A DNA stretch of 5,419 bases. Origin: Ruminococcaceae bacterium UBA5396. Its GTDB lineage: Bacteria; Bacillota; Clostridia; Oscillospirales; Acutalibacteraceae. The stretch covers positions 949 through 6,367 of the forward strand of contig DHOG01000045.1 in the NCBI GenBank assembly GCA_002410715.1, written 5' to 3'. The notes below the pieces were generated by a model. It saw only the letters and a program-made list of their open reading frames with translations. It did not search any database and was not told the origin of the DNA. Positions 1 to 5,238 of the stretch are shown one piece after another. Every line of letters starts with the position of its first letter. The stretch's first letter is position 1. Made by a program: the position numbers and the translations under genes.

Positions 1-281
1 GCATCCTCGGCGGTATTTTTTCATCGTCATGCTCAACACCTGTACTGATTGCTTTGCTTGCTATCGTAGCAGGAAAAGGCAGTATCATTTGGGGAATTTT
101 ATTATTACTTATTTATTCTGTAGGACACGGTATTCTTGCCATTGTCTGCGGAACATCGGTAGGATTGGTACAGAAACTTACTCAAAGCAAGCGATATGGC
201 AGGCTTAGTACGGTATTAAAAGTTGTGATGGGGCTTGCGATATTGTTAATCGGTTTTTATATGTTCTATCTTGGATTTTAA
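1..281 (+). CDS. ccdA: CcdA-family cytochrome c biogenesis / thiol:disulfide interchange membrane protein, C-terminal part (5' partial)
   Basis: The frame is open from the left edge (first full codon at 3) and ends with TAA at 279-281, giving about 92 residues, so the N-terminal half lies outside the window. CcdA/DsbD-type proteins carry electrons from cytoplasmic thioredoxin across the membrane through two intramembrane cysteines. The visible part begins with a Gly-Gly-Ile-Phe-Ser-Ser-Ser-Cys-Ser-Thr-Pro-Val stretch, which matches the second conserved Cys-x-x-Pro motif of the family (Cys at visible residue 10). Three hydrophobic segments follow: the helix just after that motif, one around Ile-Leu-Leu-Leu-Leu-Ile-Tyr-Ser-Val-Gly-His-Gly, and a last one ending Phe-Tyr-Leu-Gly-Phe at the C terminus. 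In most relatives I know, Pro precedes the conserved Cys; here it is Ser. The next gene, 49 bases downstream on the same strand, is a thioredoxin-like protein, a sensible redox partner. The family call is fairly sure; substrate and direction of electron flow are inferred. Confidence 0.85.
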   Translation, partial: ILGGIFSSSCSTPVLIALLAIVAGKGSIIWGILLLLIYSVGHGILAIVCGTSVGLVQKLTQSKRYGRLSTVLKVVMGLAILLIGFYMFYLGF

Positions 282-330
282 TCGACCAGCGGTTAAAGTA
301 TAAAATGTAAACAATTCGGAGGTAATTATC

Positions 331-678
331 ATGGGATTATTTGGCAAGAAAAAAGAAGAAAAAAAGAGCTGCTGCTGTGGCGGTGATTGCAATGCAGAAA
401 CGATGGCGCAAGCTCAAACAGCAAAAAACAAAGGTGCAGCGGTAAAAATTCTTGGCACAGGCTGTGCGAAATGCAATGAGCTTGAAGCAGCGACAAGAGA
501 AGCACTTACAGAACTCGGTATGGATGCAAATATTGACCATATCACCGATTTCACACAGATTGCCGCATACGGAGTGATGACCACACCTGCCCTTGTTGTA
601 GACGGAAAAGTAGTTGCCTTTGGTAAAGTATTAAAAAAGGATGAAGTTGTCAGGATACTTCAAAAAGTGAGGGGATAA
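331..678 (+). CDS. Small thioredoxin-like redox protein (TM0996/MTH895 type) with Cys-rich N-terminal tail
   Basis: This 115-residue cytoplasmic protein has a thioredoxin/glutaredoxin-like domain from about residue 36 to the end. It contains the active-site motif Gly-Cys45-Ala-Lys-Cys48 and the cis-proline signature Thr-Thr-Pro86-Ala-Leu-Val-Val-Asp-Gly, and it matches the short 'redox-active disulfide protein 2' type of archaea and anaerobes. The first 35 residues are an extension with a Lys/Glu run and a Cys-Cys-Cys-Gly-Gly-Asp-Cys cluster (14-16 and 20) that could bind a soft metal or arsenite. The ATG is preceded by GGAGG at 318-322, 8 bases away, so the start is clear. The gene lies between ccdA and a ferredoxin-like gene, just upstream of an ars operon. 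A likely role is passing electrons between CcdA and a thiol target, or helping re-reduce arsenate reductase. The fold is secure; the partner is inferred. Confidence 0.9.
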   Translation: MGLFGKKKEEKKSCCCGGDCNAETMAQAQTAKNKGAAVKILGTGCAKCNELEAATREALTELGMDANIDHITDFTQIAAYGVMTTPALVVDGKVVAFGKVLKKDEVVRILQKVRG

Positions 679-683
679 TAGAG

Positions 684-887
684 ATGAAAGCATATATTGA
701 TAAAGCGAGATGTATGTCCGATAACCGCATTTGCAAACCACTTCTGGAATGCCCTCAAAGTGCAATTTCTTGGGTGGAAGATGACGATGAGCCGCTTGGC
801 TCTCGGATGGAAATTGACCACAGTAAATGTGTCGGATGTGGCACGTGCGTTTCGCTTTGCTGCGGACATTGCATTGAATTAAAATAA
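684..887 (+). CDS. Small ferredoxin-like 4Fe-4S protein with a divergent first cluster motif
   Basis: This is a 67-residue protein with nine cysteines. The C-terminal half has a clear 4Fe-4S motif, Cys49-x2-Cys52-x2-Cys55-x3-Cys59, introduced by Ile-Asp-His-Ser-Lys as in bacterial ferredoxins. The usual Pro after the fourth Cys is replaced by Cys60, and Cys63 follows. The N-terminal half looks like a modified first motif: Tyr-Ile-Asp-Lys before Cys10, then Cys17 and Cys23-Pro-x3-Ala-Ile, with spacing x6 and x5 in place of CxxCxxCxxxCP. It may therefore hold two clusters, or one cluster plus a metal-thiolate site. The start ATG has a GAGGGG at 669-674, overlapping the end of the thioredoxin-like gene; only 5 bases separate the two genes, so they are almost certainly co-transcribed. 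An overlapping frame from 697 lacks these motifs. The electron-transfer role is inferred and the partner unknown. Confidence 0.88.
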   Translation: MKAYIDKARCMSDNRICKPLLECPQSAISWVEDDDEPLGSRMEIDHSKCVGCGTCVSLCCGHCIELK

Positions 888-895
888 ATTTCCCC

Positions 896-919
896 AAAGC
901 CATTGTCACAGATGGCTTT
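896..919 (+). terminator. Probable weak intrinsic terminator after the ferredoxin-like gene
   Basis: AAAGCCAT (896-903) pairs perfectly with ATGGCTTT (912-919) across an 8-base loop, starting 8 bases after the ferredoxin stop codon. Only a short T run (TTTT at 917-920) follows before GAAC, so termination may be partial. It separates the ccdA/thioredoxin/ferredoxin unit from the ars promoter. Confidence 0.6.
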
Positions 920-945
920 TGAACAGCATAGTATATGAGTATAAA
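919..945 (+). promoter_or_regulatory. Candidate ars operon promoter
   Basis: TTGAAC at 919-924 resembles a -35 box and TATAAA at 940-945 a -10 box. The spacer is 15 bases, shorter than the optimal 17, so the pairing is tentative. The -35 overlaps the tail of the preceding terminator and the -10 lies within the arsR operator palindrome, so bound ArsR would block polymerase. This is the only non-coding gap of useful size upstream of arsR. Confidence 0.45.
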
Positions 946-954
946 CGCATATAC
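931..954. promoter_or_regulatory. Probable ArsR operator (inverted repeat)
   Basis: GTATATG (931-937) and CATATAC (948-954) are perfect inverted repeats. The pairing extends inward to 10 bases per arm (931-940 with 945-954) with one mismatch, leaving a 4-base centre. An AT-rich dyad of this size just before arsR, overlapping the candidate -10 box, is what is known for dimeric ArsR/SmtB repressors. The binding itself is inferred. Confidence 0.65.
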
Positions 955-974
955 GAATATAAGGAGGTGTTCCA

Positions 975-1340
975 ATGATAGAGATATTTAAGGCATTATC
1001 GGAAGAAACCCGATTGCGTATTTTTGCTCAGATTATAAAAGGCGATATGTGCGTTTGTGAAATTGAGGGAAGCTTGGAACTAACACAGTCAAACGCATCT
1101 CGGCATCTTACCGCTTTAAAACGGGCAGGAATTCTTCAAAGCTATAAAAATGCACAATGGGCATACTACAGGATAAATGATGATTTCATCAGGAATAACA
1201 AGGAACTTTACGAGTACCTGATAGCCAAAACAAAAGAGCTGCCAACATATGAAAAAGATAGCAGGCGTTACTCCGACTGTAAAAGCAAAGATATGTGTTC
1301 CTGCAAAAACAATGATAAGGAGGATTTAGACAATGAGTGA
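975..1340 (+). CDS. arsR: ArsR/SmtB-family arsenite-responsive transcriptional repressor
   Basis: This is a 121-residue winged-helix repressor that binds the operon's operator as a dimer and is released by As(III)/Sb(III). The N-terminal Phe-Lys-Ala-Leu-Ser-Glu-Glu-Thr-Arg-Leu-Arg-Ile stretch is typical of the family. The metal-sensing motif Asp-Met-Cys26-Val-Cys28-Glu-Ile corresponds to the ELCVCDL site of classical ArsR. The recognition helix region Thr-Gln-Ser-Asn-Ala-Ser-Arg-His-Leu-Thr-Ala-Leu is at about 37-48. The polar C-terminal tail carries three more cysteines (102, 108, 110), which may complete or add an arsenite site, since the third Cys of the plasmid R773 site (Cys37) is absent. 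A strong AAGGAGGTG at 961-969 sets the ATG. The stop overlaps the acr3 start by 8 bases, indicating translational coupling. The dyad at 931-954 implies autoregulation. Confidence 0.96.
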   Translation: MIEIFKALSEETRLRIFAQIIKGDMCVCEIEGSLELTQSNASRHLTALKRAGILQSYKNAQWAYYRINDDFIRNNKELYEYLIAKTKELPTYEKDSRRYSDCKSKDMCSCKNNDKEDLDNE

Positions 1341-2409
1341 AAAAGAAGAAAAACATGGGATTGGTTTTTTCCAAAAATACTTAACCCTATGGGTCATTCT
1401 CTGTATGGCGGCAGGGATATTGATTGGAAAGTTTCTACCCGCCATCCCTACGTTTCTCAACCAATTTGAGTATGCCAAAGTGTCAATTCCTATGGCGGTT
1501 CTTATTTGGTTGATGATTTATCCTATGATGATGAAAGTGGATTTTCAAAGCATAAAAAATGTCGGGAAAAATCCAAAAGGACTATTCGTAACATGGGTCA
1601 CAAACTGGCTTATTAAGCCGTTTACCATGTATGGCATTGCCGCCTTGTTTTTCTTTGTGATTTTCAAAGCGTTCATCACACCAGAATTGGCAACGGAATA
1701 TCTGGCGGGTGCGGTGCTTTTGGGGGCAGCTCCCTGCACAGCAATGGTATTTGTATGGAGTTCACTTACTTGCGGAAATCCCGCATACACGGTGGTACAG
1801 GTGGCGACCAATGACCTGATTATTTTAGTCGCTTTTGTTCCTATCGTGAAATTCTTGTTGGGTGTTTCTAACATTGCCGTACCGTGGGATACGTTGATTT
1901 TATCAGTGGTACTGTTTGTGGTGATTCCGCTTGCAGGCGGGATGATTACCCGAAAGTTGGTTATCAAGAAAAAGGGGGCGGACTACTTTGACAATACCTT
2001 CATTAAAAAATTCGATGGTATAACCACCATTGGTCTGCTTCTCACATTGATTTTGGTGTTTTCATTTCAGGGTGAAACTATTATCAAGAATCCGCTGCAC
2101 ATTGTTCTTATTGCAGTGCCGTTGATTATCCAGACATTTATCATTTTCTTTATCGCCTATTGTGCTGCCCGAATTTTCAAGTTGCCATTTTCGATTGCCG
2201 CACCTGCAGGAATGATTGGTGCATCCAATTTCTTTGAACTGTCAGTTGCGGTGGCAATAGCTGTATTTGGCACAAGTTCTGCCGCTGCCCTTGCTACCAC
2301 CGTGGGAGTGCTGACCGAAGTGCCTGTGATGCTGATACTCGTTAAAATTGCGAATAGAACGCAAGGTTGGTTTCCACAAGCCCAATCCAAAAATATAACC
2401 AATAATTAG
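1333..2409 (+). CDS. acr3: ACR3-family arsenite efflux permease
   Basis: This 358-residue integral membrane protein of about ten helices exports As(OH)3/arsenite from the cytoplasm. Family marks include Pro-Met-Met-Met-Lys-Val-Asp-Phe near 64-71, the Gly-Ala-Ala-Pro-Cys135-Thr-Ala-Met-Val-Phe-Val-Trp-Ser motif, and Gly-Ala-Ser-Asn-Phe-Phe-Glu302-Leu-Ser-Val-Ala-Val. The Cys and Glu match the residues known to be essential in clostridial Acr3. Full length is as expected. The AAGGAGG at 1317-1323 lies inside the arsR coding end, 9 bases before the ATG, and the reading frames overlap by 8 bases. Databases often label such genes arsB, but the protein belongs to the ACR3 family, which is unrelated to classical ArsB. 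With arsD and arsA immediately downstream, it probably works as an ATP-assisted pump; Acr3 alone can also act as a secondary carrier. Confidence 0.96.
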   Translation: MSEKEEKHGIGFFQKYLTLWVILCMAAGILIGKFLPAIPTFLNQFEYAKVSIPMAVLIWLMIYPMMMKVDFQSIKNVGKNPKGLFVTWVTNWLIKPFTMYGIAALFFFVIFKAFITPELATEYLAGAVLLGAAPCTAMVFVWSSLTCGNPAYTVVQVATNDLIILVAFVPIVKFLLGVSNIAVPWDTLILSVVLFVVIPLAGGMITRKLVIKKKGADYFDNTFIKKFDGITTIGLLLTLILVFSFQGETIIKNPLHIVLIAVPLIIQTFIIFFIAYCAARIFKLPFSIAAPAGMIGASNFFELSVAVAIAVFGTSSAAALATTVGVLTEVPVMLILVKIANRTQGWFPQAQSKNITNN

Positions 2410-2412
2410 AAT

Positions 2413-2416
2413 GGAG
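2413..2416 (+). promoter_or_regulatory. Ribosome binding site that decides the arsD start
   Basis: GGAG lies 8 bases before the ATG at 2425. An in-frame GTG at 2416 overlaps the GGAG itself, so it cannot use this site, and ATG 2425 is the better start. The 2425 start also places the arsenite-binding cysteines at 12, 13 and 18, the same numbers as in ArsD of plasmid R773. Confidence 0.75.
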
Positions 2417-2424
2417 TGTTTATT

Positions 2425-2805
2425 ATGAAAAAAATGTTTATTTATGAGCCTGCAATGTGCTGTCCGACTGGTCTGTGCGGTGTATCCGTTGACCCTGAGC
2501 TACTTCGTTTGTCTACTGTTATCAGCAGTTTACAGAAAAACGGCATTGAGATTAAAAGGTATAATCTTACAAATGCCCCTATGGAGTTTGTAAACAATAA
2601 AGAAGTCAATCAGATGATGAATGAAAAAGGCGTTGAAATTCTGCCTATCACTGTTGCTGATGGAAAGATTGTCAAAACAAAGGCGTATCCTACCAACGAT
2701 GAAATCATCTCTCTTTTGCAAGTGCCACGAAGTTATCTTGGCGAACAGAAAAGAACTACGCCGCCGAAAAGCGGTGGCTGTGACTGTAAAGGAGGTTGCT
2801 GCTAA
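2425..2805 (+). CDS. arsD: ArsD arsenite metallochaperone
   Basis: This 126-residue cytoplasmic protein of the ArsD family binds As(III) from cellular thiols and delivers it to ArsA, raising its ATPase activity. It opens with Met-Phe-Ile-Tyr-Glu-Pro-Ala-Met-Cys12-Cys13-Pro-Thr-Gly-Leu-Cys18-Gly, the conserved chaperone site with all three arsenite-binding cysteines. The central part is the usual thioredoxin-like fold, with Leu-Pro-Ile-Thr at 73-76 in the cis-proline region. The C-terminal tail ends in a Cys-rich stretch (Cys119, 121, 125, 126), similar in idea to the vicinal Cys pairs near the end of R773 ArsD. The gene starts 15 bases after acr3 and its stop shares one base with the arsA start, which fits a chaperone made together with its ATPase partner. 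Weak repressor activity is known for some ArsD proteins, but nothing here tests that. Confidence 0.95.
   Translation: MKKMFIYEPAMCCPTGLCGVSVDPELLRLSTVISSLQKNGIEIKRYNLTNAPMEFVNNKEVNQMMNEKGVEILPITVADGKIVKTKAYPTNDEIISLLQVPRSYLGEQKRTTPPKSGGCDCKGGCC
2788..2795 (+). promoter_or_regulatory. Ribosome binding site for arsA, embedded in arsD
   Basis: AAAGGAGG lies 9 bases before the ATG at 2805 and is read in the arsD frame as part of its Lys-Gly-Gly-Cys tail. It supports ATG 2805 over the in-frame TTG at 2796, which directly abuts it. Stop and start form TAATG, a classic coupling junction. Confidence 0.8.
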
Positions 2806-4544
2806 TGGAACAGTTTAATGCTGAAAAACAGGTAAAAACTAAATATCTTTTTTATACAGGCAAAGGCGGCGTAGGTAAAACCTCCGTAGCCTGCGCCACC
2901 GCAGTTACGCTTGCAGACAGTGGCAAAAAGGTTTTGCTAATCAGTACCGACCCTGCGTCCAATTTGCAGGATGTCTTTGAAACAGAGCTAAACGGCAAGG
3001 GCGTTGAAATTACGGCTGTACCGAATTTGGTTGTCGCAAACCTTGACCCTATCAAATCTGCCGCTGAATATCGGGAAAGTGTAATTGCACCCTACCGTGG
3101 GAAGCTGCCTGATACCGTTATAACAAATATGGAAGAACAGCTTTCCGGCTCTTGCACAGTTGAAATTGCGGCATTCAATGAATTTTCAAACTTTATCACG
3201 GATGATACGGTAGCAAAAGAATATGACCACATCATTTTTGATACCGCACCGACAGGTCACACCCTGCGTATGCTTCAGCTACCGTCTGCATGGAGCAATT
3301 TTATCAGCGAAAGTACCCACGGAGCATCCTGTCTTGGTCAGCTATCAGGTCTTGAAAGCAGAAAAGAAATTTATAAGCAGGCGGTTTCCACGCTTGCAGA
3401 CAAAAATATGACCACGCTGATACTGGTGTCAAGACCCGATGAAGCACCGCTAAAAGAAGCTGATAGAGCTTCAGGCGAGCTTCGTGAACTCGGCATCGAA
3501 AATCAAATCCTGATTATCAATGGGATTTTGAATTCTTATGATGACGAGGTATCGGGGAAATTGTATGAGAAACAGCAAAAGGCTCTCTCCAAAATGACCG
3601 ATTCATTAAAAACAACGGATGCCTTTCAGATACCTTTACGTGCATATAACATCATGGGGCTTGGAAATATTCGTTCTCTGCTGACTGACGACCATTTCAC
3701 GGTTAAGGAAGAACGTCTGAACAATGAGAAAATTCCTCAGTTAAAGGATGTTGTTGAAGATATTTATACCACAGGCAAAAAAGTCGTTTTCACTATGGGT
3801 AAAGGCGGTGTCGGTAAAACCACAGTTGCAGCGGCTATTGCATTGGGCTTGGCACACAAAGGCGTTAAGGTGCATCTGACGACTACTGACCCTGCCGCAC
3901 ATTTGACAAATGTTATTAAAGAACAGCCCAATATCTCAATGAGCCATATTGATGAACATGAGGTTTTGGAAAAATACAAAGAAACCGTTTTAAATAAGGC
4001 AAGAGCTAATGATATGAGTGAGGATGACATTGCTTATATCGAGGAAGATTTACGTTCTCCTTGCACACAGGAAATTGCTGTCTTTCGTGCCTTTGCAGAT
4101 ATTGTGGAAAGAGCTGAAAAAGAAGTCGTGGTTATTGATACTGCACCGACAGGACATACACTGCTGCTTCTTGATTCCACTCAAAGCTACCACAAAGAAG
4201 TACAGCGTACAATGGGCGATACGCCTGAATCGGTAAAGAAACTACTGCCCCAGCTCCGTAATGCCGATGAAACCGAGGTTGTCATTGTGACCCTTGCCGA
4301 AACCACGCCCGTATTTGAAGCGATGCGCTTAGAAGAAGATTTGCACCGTGCAGGCATTCACAGCAAATGGTGGGTTATCAATTCTTCACTTTATGCTACC
4401 GAAACTCAAAATCAAATGCTCAAGGCGAAAGCGAGCAACGAAATCGAATGGATTAACAAGGTGGACGTACACGCAAACGGAAATTTTGCCGTTATCAAAT
4501 GGAGCAGTGAAGAAATTAAAGGGAATAAATTGTTAGAATTGTAA
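2805..4544 (+). CDS. arsA: ArsA arsenite-stimulated ATPase (two-domain form)
   Basis: This 579-residue soluble ATPase docks on the arsenite permease and receives As(III) from ArsD. It consists of two homologous halves joined by a linker at about 295-325. Each half has a deviant Walker A loop, Gly-Lys-Gly-Gly-Val-Gly-Lys-Thr (19-26 and 332-339), and the signature Asp-Thr-Ala-Pro-Thr-Gly-His-Thr-Leu (146-154 and 445-453). The three metalloid-binding cysteines of E. coli R773 ArsA (113, 172, 422) are matched by Cys117 in Ser-Gly-Ser-Cys-Thr-Val-Glu-Ile, Cys176 in Gly-Ala-Ser-Cys-Leu-Gly, and Cys420 in Arg-Ser-Pro-Cys-Thr-Gln-Glu-Ile. Length is close to the 583 residues of the R773 protein, and nothing is broken. 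The two P-loop regions and the two DTAP regions are also similar at DNA level, a remnant of the ancient duplication. ATG 2805 is chosen for its AAAGGAGG and its overlap with the arsD stop. Confidence 0.97.
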   Translation: MEQFNAEKQVKTKYLFYTGKGGVGKTSVACATAVTLADSGKKVLLISTDPASNLQDVFETELNGKGVEITAVPNLVVANLDPIKSAAEYRESVIAPYRGKLPDTVITNMEEQLSGSCTVEIAAFNEFSNFITDDTVAKEYDHIIFDTAPTGHTLRMLQLPSAWSNFISESTHGASCLGQLSGLESRKEIYKQAVSTLADKNMTTLILVSRPDEAPLKEADRASGELRELGIENQILIINGILNSYDDEVSGKLYEKQQKALSKMTDSLKTTDAFQIPLRAYNIMGLGNIRSLLTDDHFTVKEERLNNEKIPQLKDVVEDIYTTGKKVVFTMGKGGVGKTTVAAAIALGLAHKGVKVHLTTTDPAAHLTNVIKEQPNISMSHIDEHEVLEKYKETVLNKARANDMSEDDIAYIEEDLRSPCTQEIAVFRAFADIVERAEKEVVVIDTAPTGHTLLLLDSTQSYHKEVQRTMGDTPESVKKLLPQLRNADETEVVIVTLAETTPVFEAMRLEEDLHRAGIHSKWWVINSSLYATETQNQMLKAKASNEIEWINKVDVHANGNFAVIKWSSEEIKGNKLLEL

Positions 4545-4557
4545 CGGAGGAAGTTAA

Positions 4558-4959
4558 ATGAACAGACCCAAAGTAGCGTTTATATGCGTTCATAATTCCT
4601 GCCGAAGTCAAATAGCCGAAGCACTTGGAAAGCATTTGGCAAGCGATACGTTTGACAGCTATTCGGCAGGAACAGAAACGAAACCGCAAATCAATCAAGA
4701 TGCGGTAAGACTTATGAAAGAGCTTTATGGCATTGATATGGAGCAAACGCAACGCTCTAAACTCCTTGAGGATATACCGCCTGTCGATGTTGTTGTGACG
4801 ATGGGCTGCAATGTTACGTGTCCGTTCTTGCCCTGCAAGCATCGTGAGGATTGGGGGCTTGATGACCCAACGGGGCAAAGTGATGAGGTTTTCAAAAAAA
4901 CCATTGCTCAAATTGAGGGAAATATTATAGAACTTAAAAAAAGACTAACGAACAGTTAG
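4558..4959 (+). CDS. arsC: ArsC arsenate reductase, low-molecular-weight phosphatase type
   Basis: This 133-residue cytoplasmic enzyme reduces arsenate to arsenite, the form exported by Acr3. It has the LMW-phosphatase loop Cys10-Val-His-Asn-Ser-Cys15-Arg16-Ser (CX5R) close to the N terminus and the Asp103-Pro104 acid motif. Candidate resolving cysteines lie in Thr-Met-Gly-Cys84-Asn-Val-Thr-Cys88-Pro-Phe-Leu-Pro-Cys93. The spacing differs from the Cys82/Cys89 pair of the B. subtilis and S. aureus enzymes and looks closer to the TMGC...CP subgroup common in Clostridia and Actinobacteria, so the reductant (thioredoxin or a low-molecular-weight thiol) cannot be read off directly. The upstream thioredoxin-like protein is one candidate. 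CGGAGG at 4545-4550 lies 7 bases before the ATG, which is 13 bases after the arsA stop, so the gene belongs to the operon. Glutaredoxin-type (R773) ArsC is excluded by the fold motif. Confidence 0.95.
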   Translation: MNRPKVAFICVHNSCRSQIAEALGKHLASDTFDSYSAGTETKPQINQDAVRLMKELYGIDMEQTQRSKLLEDIPPVDVVVTMGCNVTCPFLPCKHREDWGLDDPTGQSDEVFKKTIAQIEGNIIELKKRLTNS

Positions 4960-4979
4960 TGAGATATTGGACGGAGCTT

Positions 4980-5168
4980 ATGAATGAAACGGAATGGTTA
5001 CTATGTCCTGTTTGCATGAATAAGACCAGAATAAAAATAAGGGAAGATACCACGTTGGATAATTTCCCGCTATTCTGCCCGAAATGCAAACAGGAAAGCC
5101 TTATCAAAGTGGAACAATTTAATATGTCAGTTATCAAAGAGCCAGACGCTAAGACGCAGAGCCGATAA
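4980..5168 (+). CDS. Cysteine-rich KTR domain protein (Tn916 Orf6-like)
   Basis: This is a small protein (62 residues from ATG 4980) with two CxxC knuckles, Cys9-Pro-Val-Cys12 and Cys33-Pro-Lys-Cys36, separated by Asn-Lys-Thr-Arg-Ile-Lys-Ile-Arg-Glu-Asp. It probably folds as a zinc ribbon. The Lys-Thr-Arg motif and the conserved ending Ile-Lys-Glu-Pro-Asp-Ala-Lys-Thr-Gln-Ser-Arg are hallmarks of the Cys_rich_KTR family, which I know mainly as cargo-adjacent genes of Gram-positive conjugative transposons, such as the one after tet(M) in Tn916. Its function is unknown. The start is uncertain: ATG 4980 has a GGAG only 3 bases upstream, while an in-frame GTG at 4959 overlaps the arsC stop but has no good ribosome binding site. 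It follows arsC by 20 bases and probably shares its transcript. Confidence 0.85.
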   Translation: MNETEWLLCPVCMNKTRIKIREDTTLDNFPLFCPKCKQESLIKVEQFNMSVIKEPDAKTQSR

Positions 5169-5203
5169 CTTGTGGATATTCACAGGTTGTCGGTTCTTAT
5201 TTT
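5162..5203 (+). terminator. Strong intrinsic terminator of the ars operon
   Basis: CCGATAACTTGTG (5162-5174) pairs with CACAGGTTGTCGG (5181-5193) to give 13 base pairs, two of them G-U in RNA, with a 6-base loop. The T-rich tract TTCTTATTTT (5194-5203) follows. The KTR stop codon (5166-5168) lies inside the left arm, so gene end and terminator are fused. Confidence 0.8.
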
Positions 5204-5210
5204 GGTAAAG

Positions 5211-5238
5211 AAAAAACAGAGGTTTTTACTCCTCTGTT
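5211..5238 (-). terminator. Intrinsic terminator of the minus-strand Xre regulator gene
   Basis: Read on the minus strand, AACAGAGG (5238-5231) pairs with CCTCTGTT (5222-5215) across an 8-base loop and runs into six T (5216-5211). The stop codon of the regulator (5228-5226) sits in the loop. The orientation matches only the minus-strand gene, because the T tract is on that strand. Confidence 0.75.

Noticed and set aside
282..330. A TATAAA at 299-304 between ccdA and the thioredoxin-like gene, as a possible promoter
   Set aside because: No acceptable -35 box lies 16-18 bases upstream (only TTTTAA), and the short gap suits an operon with ccdA.
631..975. Minus-strand open frame of 114 codons across the ferredoxin gene and the ars promoter
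   Set aside because: It has no recognisable motif, runs over the ferredoxin Cys motifs and the terminator/operator, and is best explained as a shadow of the plus-strand gene.
1545..1967. Minus-strand open frame of 140 codons inside acr3
   Set aside because: It is antisense to a strongly conserved permease, with no family motif or ribosome binding site; a by-product of codon bias.
2859..4170. Repeated DNA around the two P-loop and two DTAP segments of arsA, as a possible recent duplication
   Set aside because: The similarity is confined to conserved nucleotide-binding motifs and reflects the ancient two-half architecture of ArsA, not a recent repeat.
4516..4911. Minus-strand open frame of 131 codons opposite arsC
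   Set aside because: It covers the well-supported arsC gene in antisense and shows no domain of its own.
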